In this document: positions 1 to 5,046 of the stretch, in pieces
Position numbering within the stretch: position 1 is the first letter of the stretch
Layout of the letters: every line of letters starts with the position of its first letter
Origin: Bacteroidales bacterium
Lineage (GTDB): Bacteria; Bacteroidota; Bacteroidia; Bacteroidales; UBA932
Reading direction: 5' to 3'
Assembly (NCBI GenBank): GCA_009784635.1
Contig: WRBG01000142.1
Coordinates: 1-5,046, forward strand
Length of the DNA stretch: 5,046 nt
Position numbers and translations under genes: made by a program
Notes under the pieces: model-generated
What the model saw: only the letters and a program-made list of their open reading frames with translations
Database searches by the model: none
What the model was told of the DNA's origin: nothing

Positions 1-1253
1 ACGCCCTGTTTCGCAAGGCTGGAATTGTCCGCTGTTACAATCGGGAGGAGTTGGTAACGGTGGCGGGCATTTTTATGCACCCCAAAGTAACGGGAAAAAA
101 TATTGCCATTATCACCCATGCGGGCGGTCCTGCCGTTATGCTCACCGACGCATTATCAAATAATGGACTGAATGTTCCGCACATTGAAGGCGAAGTTGCC
201 GATAGATTGCTGTCCAAATTATATGCGGGTTCATCTGTGGCAAATCCTATTGATTTTTTGGCGACAGGAACAGCAGAACAGTTGGGAGAAATTATTGACG
301 CTTGCAACAATGACTTTGATAATATTGATATAATGGCAGTTATCTTTGGCAGTCCGGGATTGTTTCCCAATTGGGACGTGTATGCTTTGTTGGACGAGAA
401 AATGAAAACGAGCAAGAAGCCCATATTCCCTATTCTGCCGTCTATTTCCATTGTAAAAGAGGAGATGGCGGATTTTATTAACAACAAAAAACGCATCAAT
501 TTTCCCGAAGAATGTGTATTTGGAAACGCATTGGCTAAGGTAATAAATACGCCCCAACCTGTTCCCGCCCACCCTGTTTTGCCCCAAATTGATGTTGCGG
601 CAATTCGACAAGTGATTGATAATTGCGACGATGGCTATTTGTCTTTGGAAAATATCCGTATTTTGCTCGATGCCGCAGGAATTGCACGAAAAGACGAGGC
701 GGAAGTAACTACGGAAGAGGCAGCGGTAGATTTTGCCAGAAAAGCGGGTTATCCATTGGTAATGAAAGTAGTAGGCCCCATTCACAAGTCAGACGTAGGC
801 GGAGTGGTGTTGCATGTAAAAGACGAGGAAACAGTAGCACGCGAGTTTAACCGTTTGATACAAATACATGAAACTTACGCAGTTGAGATTTATCCCATGT
901 TGTTTGGCACGGTAATATTTATTGGTGCGAGCAGGGAAGAACAGTTTGGACATCAGGTATTATGCGGTTTGGGCGGAATTTTTATTGAAGTTTTGAAAGA
1001 CGTACAGGCATCGTTGGCGCCCATCGGCAAGGAGGAGGCTTTGGATATGATAAAAAGTCTGCGCGGATACAAAATTATTCAAGGAATAAGAGGTCAAGAG
1101 GCTGTAAATGAAGACTTATTTGCGGAAGCAGTTTCGCGTGTTTCGGCCTTGGTTCAAGTTGCCCCCGAAATTGCAGAAATGGATTTGAATCCTTTATTGG
1201 GTTCTTTAAAAACGGTAGTCGCCGTAGATGCAAGAATACGAATAGAAAAGTAA
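1..1253 (+). CDS. ADP-forming acyl-CoA (acetyl-CoA) synthetase, fused alpha-beta type, 5' end outside window
   Basis: The reading frame is open from base 3 to the TAA at 1251-1253, giving 416 visible residues. The gene starts upstream: the TTG at 51 is an internal leucine codon, since the frame upstream of it (ALFRKAGIV...) is also family-like. The family interconverts acyl-CoA, ADP and phosphate with free acid, CoA and ATP in the cytoplasm. Counting from the first visible codon, residues about 31-165 form the second CoA-ligase domain (ITHAGGPAV at 37-45). Residues about 205-410 form the ATP-grasp domain, with HKSDVGGV at 261-268, LCGLGGIFIEVLKDV at 320-334 and EMDLNPLL at 392-399. The CoA-binding domain and the phosphohistidine SHTG-type motif, expected just upstream of the first visible residues, are cut off. 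It lies 45 nt before a 2-oxoacid:ferredoxin oxidoreductase operon, so it probably harvests ATP from the acyl-CoA made there. Its DNA is more A/T-rich than the next genes. Acyl substrate cannot be read from sequence; a protein-acetylating relative is less likely. Confidence 0.9.
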   Translation, partial: ALFRKAGIVRCYNREELVTVAGIFMHPKVTGKNIAIITHAGGPAVMLTDALSNNGLNVPHIEGEVADRLLSKLYAGSSVANPIDFLATGTAEQLGEIIDACNNDFDNIDIMAVIFGSPGLFPNWDVYALLDEKMKTSKKPIFPILPSISIVKEEMADFINNKKRINFPEECVFGNALAKVINTPQPVPAHPVLPQIDVAAIRQVIDNCDDGYLSLENIRILLDAAGIARKDEAEVTTEEAAVDFARKAGYPLVMKVVGPIHKSDVGGVVLHVKDEETVAREFNRLIQIHETYAVEIYPMLFGTVIFIGASREEQFGHQVLCGLGGIFIEVLKDVQASLAPIGKEEALDMIKSLRGYKIIQGIRGQEAVNEDLFAEAVSRVSALVQVAPEIAEMDLNPLLGSLKTVVAVDARIRIEK

Positions 1254-1298
1254 GTCATTTAATCAAATAAAATCAAAAACATAACAAATTAAACAATT
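1254..1298 (+). promoter_or_regulatory. A-rich leader before the ferredoxin gene, no Shine-Dalgarno
   Basis: This 45-nt gap has only seven G/C bases and a single G, so no GGAGG-like ribosome site exists. A-rich, unstructured leaders with weak or absent Shine-Dalgarno sites are typical of Bacteroidota translation starts. The shorter gaps at 1521-1542, 2626-2638 and 3407-3419 are also A/T-rich near the start codon. I looked for the Bacteroidota promoter pattern (TTTG near -33 and TAnnTTTG near -7) in this gap and saw none, and there is no hairpin with a T-run. Co-transcription of the synthetase with the oxidoreductase genes is therefore the simplest reading, though an internal promoter within the synthetase gene is not excluded. 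Confidence 0.4.
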
Positions 1299-1520
1299 AT
1301 GGCATTAAAAGGAGCAATCACGGTAGATACCGAAAAATGCAAAGGCTGTAGCGTTTGCGTGGTAAACTGCCCTACTAAAACCATTGCGCTGGCTAAAGAA
1401 GTCAACAACAAAGGCTACAACTATGCCTACATGGCAAACCCCGACACCTGTACCGGCTGTACCAACTGTGCAGTCGTATGTCCCGACACCTGTATCACCG
1501 TATACCGGGTAAAAACGTAA
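1299..1520 (+). CDS. 2x[4Fe-4S] ferredoxin, delta subunit of 2-oxoacid:ferredoxin oxidoreductase
   Basis: This 73-residue protein is a small bacterial-type ferredoxin carrying two CxxCxxCxxxCP motifs: Cys14, 17, 20, 24 and Cys51, 54, 57, 61. That is the full set for two [4Fe-4S] clusters. An additional Cys65 lies outside the motifs. The 26-residue spacer between the motifs (KEVNNKGYNYAYM region) is longer than in clostridial ferredoxin and fits the delta (KorD/VorD/PorD) subunits. Its position directly before alpha, beta and gamma genes gives it its role: it carries electrons from the thiamine-diphosphate centre to soluble ferredoxin. The ATG at 1299 is the only sensible start and follows an A-rich leader. 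The gene ends in tandem in-frame stops (TAA TAA at 1518-1523), and the alpha gene follows after 22 nt. In some annotations it would carry korD or vorD, but naming depends on the substrate. Confidence 0.93.
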   Translation: MALKGAITVDTEKCKGCSVCVVNCPTKTIALAKEVNNKGYNYAYMANPDTCTGCTNCAVVCPDTCITVYRVKT

Positions 1521-1542
1521 TAATCAATTAAAAAATAAAACA

Positions 1543-2625
1543 ATGGCTGAAAAAGTATTAAAAAAAGGGAACGAAGGAATCGCCCTCGGCGCCATACACT
1601 GCGGCTGCGACGGCTACTTTGGCTACCCGATTACGCCGCAATCCGAAGTGATGGAAACACTTATGGAAGAAAAGCCTTGGGAGACCACCGGTATGGTGGT
1701 GCTTCAGGCCGAGAGCGAAATAGCATCTATTAACATGGTACACGGCGGCGCCTGCTGCGGCAAAAAGGTCATGACCTCCTCAAGCAGTCCCGGACTAAGC
1801 CTTATGTGCGAAGGACTGAGCTATTTGGCAGCTTCCGAATTGCCCTGCGTGGTGGTCAACGTGGTTCGCGGAGGCCCCGGATTAGGCACCATTCAACCCT
1901 CTCAAGGGGATTATTATCAAGCTGTAAAAGGAGGAGGACATGGCGATTATAAAACCATCGTACTGGCGCCTTTCTCCGCCCAAGAAATGTATGATTTTGT
2001 AGGACTCGGATTTGACTTAGCCTTCAAATACCGCATTCCTGTCATGATGCTGACCGACGGCATGATTGGGCAGATGATGGAAAAGGTGGAATTGCGTCCC
2101 CAACAAGCCCGTCTGAGCGACCAAGAAATTGTAAGTCGTTACGGCTCATGGGCTACCACTGGAAAGACGAGCGACCGCCCCAAAAATGCCGTTACCTCTT
2201 TAGCCCTTGAATCCAAGGTACACGAAGCCCTAAACTTTAAATTGCAGGCCAAGTATGCAGAGATAACAGAGCATGAAGTACGCTTTGAAACCCTTGCCTG
2301 TGAAGACGCAGAATACTTATTGGTCGCCTACGGCAGCGTAGCCCGTATTTGCGAAAGCGCTGTGGAGGCCGCCCGCGCCCAAGGAATCAAATTAGGCCTT
2401 TTGCGCCCCATTACTCTTTTCCCTTTTCCTAATGTGGAAATACAACGTATGATTCCCCAACTCAAAGGTATTCTGTCTGTGGAACTCAGCGCCGGACAAA
2501 TGGTAGATGATATCCGTTTGGCGGTAGAAGGAAAGGTTCCCGTACATTTTTACGGACGTTTAGGCGGTATGATTCCCTCTCCTCAAGAGGTGCTTGAAGC
2601 ATGCAAAGCCCACTATATTAAATAA
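1543..2625 (+). CDS. vorB: 2-oxoacid:ferredoxin oxidoreductase alpha subunit, VorB type (3-methyl-2-oxobutanoate dehydrogenase subunit)
   Basis: This 360-residue protein is the alpha subunit of a ferredoxin-linked 2-oxoacid oxidoreductase, which cleaves a 2-oxoacid with CoA to acyl-CoA, CO2 and reduced ferredoxin. Residues about 10-190 are the pyrimidine-binding domain: GYPITPQSE (27-35) is the OFOR YPITP signature, QAESE (55-59) carries the glutamate region thought to activate thiamine diphosphate, and RGGPGLGTIQPSQGDY (109-124) is the form seen in VorB-like proteins. Residues about 250-345 form the transketolase-C-like domain II, with AYGSVAR (262-268) and LRPITLFPFP (287-296). The length matches the stand-alone VorB family; KorA proteins with a fused gamma domain are far longer, and gamma is a separate gene here. 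The branched-chain 2-oxoacid assignment is by family resemblance; the substrate could be 2-oxoglutarate or mixed. The gene is intact, G/C-richer than the synthetase gene, and is followed 13 nt later by the beta gene. Confidence 0.92.
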   Translation: MAEKVLKKGNEGIALGAIHCGCDGYFGYPITPQSEVMETLMEEKPWETTGMVVLQAESEIASINMVHGGACCGKKVMTSSSSPGLSLMCEGLSYLAASELPCVVVNVVRGGPGLGTIQPSQGDYYQAVKGGGHGDYKTIVLAPFSAQEMYDFVGLGFDLAFKYRIPVMMLTDGMIGQMMEKVELRPQQARLSDQEIVSRYGSWATTGKTSDRPKNAVTSLALESKVHEALNFKLQAKYAEITEHEVRFETLACEDAEYLLVAYGSVARICESAVEAARAQGIKLGLLRPITLFPFPNVEIQRMIPQLKGILSVELSAGQMVDDIRLAVEGKVPVHFYGRLGGMIPSPQEVLEACKAHYIK

Positions 2626-2638
2626 GCGCTTAAAAATT

Positions 2639-3406
2639 ATGATTATGGATGTAAAAGACATTATAAAACCCGAAAATCTGGTATACAAAAAAAATAAAGT
2701 GCTTACCAATAATGTAATGCACTACTGTCCGGGCTGTTCCCACGGAACCGTACACAAACTGATTGCCGAAGTTATAGACGAAATGGGCATTCAAGATAAA
2801 ACCATAGGTATATCGCCTGTAGGCTGCGCCGTATTTGCCTACAACTATGTAGACATTGACTGGCAGCAAGCTGCCCACGGACGCGCTCCTGCCTTGGCTA
2901 CCGCCATCAAAAGGCTGTGTCCCGACAAATACGTATTTACCTATCAAGGAGACGGAGATTTGGCCTCCATCGGAACGGCAGAAATCATGCACGCCTGTAA
3001 CCGGGGAGAAAATATTGTGGTAATTTTTATCAACAACGCCATCTACGGCATGACCGGAGGACAAATGGCCCCCACCACCCTCTTGGGCATGGTAACTTCT
3101 ACCACGCCTTATGGCCGTCAAGCCGACCTTAACGGATACCCTCTTAAAATCACCGAATTGATTGCTCAATTAGAAGGTACCTGTTACGTAACCCGCCAGT
3201 CGGTGCAAAATGCCGCCGCCGCCCGTAAAACCAAAAAGGCGCTCCGCAAGGCATTTGAAAACTCTAACCAAAGCAAGGGAACTTCTTTTGTAGAGGTGGT
3301 ATCTTCTTGTGGTTCGGGATGGAAACTAAGTCCCGTACAGGCCAACATCTGGATGGAAGAAAACATGTTCCCCTATTATCCCTTAGGCGATTTAAAAGAC
3401 AGATAA
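2639..3406 (+). CDS. 2-oxoacid:ferredoxin oxidoreductase beta subunit (thiamine diphosphate-binding)
   Basis: This is the catalytic partner of the alpha subunit, binding thiamine diphosphate and a [4Fe-4S] cluster. Numbering from the ATG at 2639 (255 aa), CPGCSHG lies at 30-36. The diphosphate motif GDGDLASIGTAE starts at 104 and closes with INNAIYGMTGGQMAPTT (131-147), the strongly conserved OFOR beta signature. Cys30, Cys33, Cys63 (PVGCAV) and Cys224 (SSCGSG) have about the order and spacing of the four cluster ligands known from archaeal OFOR beta subunits. The frame is open upstream to a TTG at 2594 inside the alpha gene, but that would add unlikely sequence; ATG 2639 follows the A/T-rich gap. 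ATG 2645 (MDVKDIIKPENL) is almost equally good and gives 253 aa. About 250 residues is below the 280-300 of many KorB proteins but normal for the VorB-associated partners. Gamma follows after 13 nt. Confidence 0.92.
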   Translation: MIMDVKDIIKPENLVYKKNKVLTNNVMHYCPGCSHGTVHKLIAEVIDEMGIQDKTIGISPVGCAVFAYNYVDIDWQQAAHGRAPALATAIKRLCPDKYVFTYQGDGDLASIGTAEIMHACNRGENIVVIFINNAIYGMTGGQMAPTTLLGMVTSTTPYGRQADLNGYPLKITELIAQLEGTCYVTRQSVQNAAAARKTKKALRKAFENSNQSKGTSFVEVVSSCGSGWKLSPVQANIWMEENMFPYYPLGDLKDR

Positions 3407-3419
3407 AAAGACAATTATT

Positions 3420-3971
3420 ATGAAAGAAGAAATCATTATAGCCGGATTTGGGGGCCAAGGCGTGCTCTCTATGGGTAAAATATTGGCCTACTCCGGTATT
3501 ATGCAAGATCAAGAAGTTACATGGATGCCCTCCTACGGACCGGAAATGCGGGGAGGTACCGCCAACGTAACCGTGATAATCAGCGATAAACGCATCAGTT
3601 CTCCCATCGTAAACACTTACGACACGGCCATCATCCTCAACCAGCAGTCGCTGGATAAATTTGAGCCGATGGTAAAAGCGGGAGGCCTGTTGATTTACGA
3701 CCCCAACGGAATTATCCGTCATCCAGTACGCAAGGACATCCACATTTACTCCATTGAAGCCGTAGAAGAGGCAGCCAAATTAGGCAATGCCAAGGCTTAC
3801 AATATGATTGTTTTGGGCGCTTTTCTCAAGCTCAAATCCATTGTGAAGATGGAGAATGTAATCAAAGGGCTAAAGAAATCAATTCCAGAGCGCCACCACC
3901 ATCTGATTCCCATGAACGAACAAGCTATTGAGGTGGGTATGGGGGCCGCCAAACAACTAAACGCGGTGTAA
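3420..3971 (+). CDS. 2-oxoacid:ferredoxin oxidoreductase gamma subunit (KorC/VorC-like)
   Basis: This 183-residue protein is the separate gamma subunit (POR gamma/KorC domain) of the oxidoreductase. This domain helps bind CoA and assemble the complex. The N-terminal glycine-rich turn GFGGQGV (9-15) and PSYGPEMRGGTANVTV (37-52) are the diagnostic motifs, and NMIVLGAFL (128-136) and the HHHLIPMNEQAIEVG tail (159-173) are also typical. Length is normal for the family (about 175-190). The ATG at 3420 comes 13 nt after the beta stop in the A/T-rich sequence AAAGACAATTATT, so beta and gamma are surely in one transcript. The stop TAA (3969-3971) is separated from the next ATG (3973) by one base, which suggests translational coupling with the membrane-protein gene. 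No damage or missing motif is seen. Confidence 0.92.
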   Translation: MKEEIIIAGFGGQGVLSMGKILAYSGIMQDQEVTWMPSYGPEMRGGTANVTVIISDKRISSPIVNTYDTAIILNQQSLDKFEPMVKAGGLLIYDPNGIIRHPVRKDIHIYSIEAVEEAAKLGNAKAYNMIVLGAFLKLKSIVKMENVIKGLKKSIPERHHHLIPMNEQAIEVGMGAAKQLNAV

Positions 3972-3972
3972 T

Positions 3973-4851
3973 ATGAAGACTTGGCTTTTGTGGCTGATAG
4001 CCTTTGTGGTCACCTTGACAACGGCCATATACCAGCGCAGCACCGGCCCTACCCATCCTAAAAGCATAGCGGGGGATGGCTATGTACTCTCCTGTCCCCG
4101 CAGCTTGATTACCGAGATTAATCCTCAACAGGCTCAAGGCGATTGGGAAAGTTTAAACAAGACCTCTGTACTTAAAATAAGGGTCAAAACTCCCAAGGAC
4201 GATAGGGAACATGCAATGCTTTTATCCGATGATACTCAAGCGCATCTGTATTACAAACGCGCCCGGTCTCAAGAAGAATGGCAGGCAGTGGCCTTGACAG
4301 CCGGAGCTAAGGGGCGTTTGGAAGCCTTGCTTCCTTCCCAACCTCCGGCCGGAAAATTGGCATATTACATAAACATATCCGGTCAAGCCCTGTCTCAAGA
4401 GAATCCCATAATCATCCGTTTCCGCAATGACGTACCCGCATGGGCGCTTCTCCCCCATATACTGTTTATGTTTGTAGCCATGCTGTTTTCTACTTTTTGC
4501 GGATTGTTTGTCCTAAAGAGAAACTCAAACTGGAAAAAATACGCATGGATGTGCTTTGCCACGCTTTTGGCCGGCGGCTTTATTTTGGGACCGATTATCC
4601 AAAAATATGCCTTTGGGGCTTATTGGACAGGCTGGCCCTTAGGCGACGACCTCACCGACACCAAAACCTTGGTCGCAGCCGGATTTTGGTTGGTGGCTTT
4701 GCTGTTTGCAGGGAAAAAGTCGGGGCGACTGCTGGCCGTTTTGGCTGCCGTTGCCTTGTTGGTAGTGTTCTCCATTCCGCACAGCACCGCAGGCTCGGAG
4801 TTTAACTACGAAACAGGATTGGTAGAGACCGAACCTATAAGAAGAGAATAG
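3973..4851 (+). CDS. Unrecognised inner-membrane protein, periplasmic domain plus five predicted membrane segments
   Basis: I do not recognise this 292-residue protein. Residues about 4-20 are an N-terminal hydrophobic anchor or uncleaved signal. Residues 21-155 form a soluble, apparently beta-rich domain, with alternating strands and a PPAGKLAYYINI stretch (124-135) that recalls Ig/FnIII-like folds. Four more hydrophobic segments lie at about 156-181, 190-210, 231-247 and 252-269. Basic loops KRNSNWKK (182-189) and KKSGR (248-252) should face the cytoplasm. That puts the soluble domain, the loop with YWTGWPLGDDLTDTK (217-231) and the tail with IPHSTAGSEFNYETG (268-282) all in the periplasm; these two stretches look like conserved family motifs. 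There are no heme CxxCH or metal-site signatures; the only periplasmic cysteine is Cys41. It starts one base after the gamma-subunit stop, so it is probably co-transcribed, though a functional link is unproven. Its 3' end overlaps a convergent gene by 17 bp. Confidence 0.8.
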   Translation: MKTWLLWLIAFVVTLTTAIYQRSTGPTHPKSIAGDGYVLSCPRSLITEINPQQAQGDWESLNKTSVLKIRVKTPKDDREHAMLLSDDTQAHLYYKRARSQEEWQAVALTAGAKGRLEALLPSQPPAGKLAYYINISGQALSQENPIIIRFRNDVPAWALLPHILFMFVAMLFSTFCGLFVLKRNSNWKKYAWMCFATLLAGGFILGPIIQKYAFGAYWTGWPLGDDLTDTKTLVAAGFWLVALLFAGKKSGRLLAVLAAVALLVVFSIPHSTAGSEFNYETGLVETEPIRRE

Positions 4852-5046
4852 TATTTACAATCGTCAGCGTGATGATTCCGCCTATCATGGGAATGGCGGT
4901 GCGTTTTATAATTTCGACAGGCGAGATTCCGGCAATTGCCGATACGGCAACAACTACAGCGGTTATGGGCGAAAAAGAACGTGCCAGCGAACTGCATATT
5001 TGCATGGGCATAAGAACTGCTATCGGCTCAGCATTAAAATGTTCAG
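4835..5046 (-). CDS. DcuC-family anaerobic C4-dicarboxylate carrier, C-terminal end only
   Basis: The minus-strand frame entering at base 5044 is open for 69 codons to a TAG whose complement occupies 4835-4837; the 5' part lies beyond the right edge. The translation contains AVLMPMQICSSLARSFSPIT (residues 9-28), then a membrane segment (about 28-41), SPVEIIKRTAIPM (41-53) and a final hydrophobic helix ending in VNTILFL. This order (small-residue re-entrant SFSPIT region, hydrophobic helix, SP-x-EI-x-KRTAIPM, terminal helix) is the C-terminus of DcuC/YfcC-type carriers. DcuC proteins export succinate or exchange C4-dicarboxylates across the inner membrane under anaerobic conditions. The other open minus-strand frame here (4806-4997) gives a Cys/His/Arg-rich translation and is a shadow. 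The gene is convergent with the membrane protein and ends inside it, so it is a separate transcription unit. The family call is good; the exact substrate is uncertain. Confidence 0.82.
   Translation of the reverse strand, partial: EHFNAEPIAVLMPMQICSSLARSFSPITAVVVAVSAIAGISPVEIIKRTAIPMIGGIITLTIVNTILFL

Noticed and set aside
51..53. TTG as the start codon of the synthetase, making it a complete 400-aa gene.
   Set aside because: The frame remains open to the window edge, and the upstream residues fit the family (ALFRKAGIV followed by an EEL segment). The essential CoA-binding and phosphohistidine domains would otherwise be missing.
35..785. Two minus-strand open frames (154 and 184 codons) opposite the synthetase.
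   Set aside because: The plus strand carries a continuous family-consistent synthetase; the minus-strand translations show only low-complexity, motif-free sequence.
2630..3169. Long minus-strand open frame (179 codons) opposite the beta subunit.
   Set aside because: It lies wholly antisense to a strongly conserved gene, has no recognisable motif, and arises from codon bias in the real gene.
3264..3743. Minus-strand open frame (159 codons) opposite the beta-gamma junction.
   Set aside because: It is antisense to two clear oxidoreductase genes with diagnostic motifs, and has no domain signal of its own.
4878..4915. Possible plus-strand terminator: CCGCC at 4878-4882 pairs with GGCGG at 4895-4899, followed by a T-rich stretch.
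   Set aside because: The stem is only 5 bp with a 12-base loop, the following T-run is interrupted (TTTTATAATTT), it competes with an overlapping ATTCC/GGAAT pairing, and it lies in the coding sequence of the DcuC gene. Not enough to annotate.
4806..4997. Minus-strand open frame of 63 codons at the right end.
   Set aside because: Its translation is Cys/His/Arg-rich with no family resemblance, while another minus-strand frame over the same bases reads as a clear DcuC C-terminus. It is a shadow.

Overview
The window looks like a piece of the chromosome of an anaerobic, fermentative member of the Bacteroidota, most likely Bacteroidales. The signs are start codons preceded by very A/T-rich, almost G-free leaders instead of Shine-Dalgarno sites, VorB-type oxidoreductase sequences of the kind common in Bacteroidales, and an anaerobic metabolism of ferredoxin-linked 2-oxoacid oxidation, ADP-forming acyl-CoA synthesis and a C4-dicarboxylate carrier. 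Lineage is inferred from style and gene content, not from a marker gene.

Layout: 1-1253 (+) is the 3' two thirds or so of a fused ADP-forming acyl-CoA (acetyl-CoA) synthetase, cut by the left edge. After a 45-nt A-rich gap come four tightly spaced plus-strand genes for a 2-oxoacid:ferredoxin oxidoreductase: a 73-aa two-cluster ferredoxin (delta) at 1299-1520, VorB-type alpha at 1543-2625, the thiamine-diphosphate beta subunit at 2639-3406, and the gamma subunit at 3420-3971. One nucleotide after the gamma stop begins an unrecognised 292-aa membrane protein (3973-4851) with a large periplasmic domain and five predicted membrane segments. On the minus strand, entering from the right edge, the last 69 codons of a DcuC-family C4-dicarboxylate carrier (4835-5046) run into it. 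The two convergent genes overlap by 17 bp.

How the genes fit together: the four-subunit oxidoreductase would decarboxylate a 2-oxoacid (branched-chain 2-oxoacids by closest resemblance, although 2-oxoglutarate or a broad range is possible) to an acyl-CoA and pass electrons to ferredoxin. The ADP-forming synthetase next to it could turn that acyl-CoA into the free acid plus ATP. Together this is an amino-acid or organic-acid fermentation module with substrate-level phosphorylation. DcuC would handle succinate or fumarate exchange, but as a separate, convergently transcribed unit.

The known parts are conventional. The least explained object is the membrane protein attached to the end of the oxidoreductase operon. 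There are no RNA genes, insertion sequences, CRISPR arrays or long repeats, and no gene-free stretch over 300 bases.
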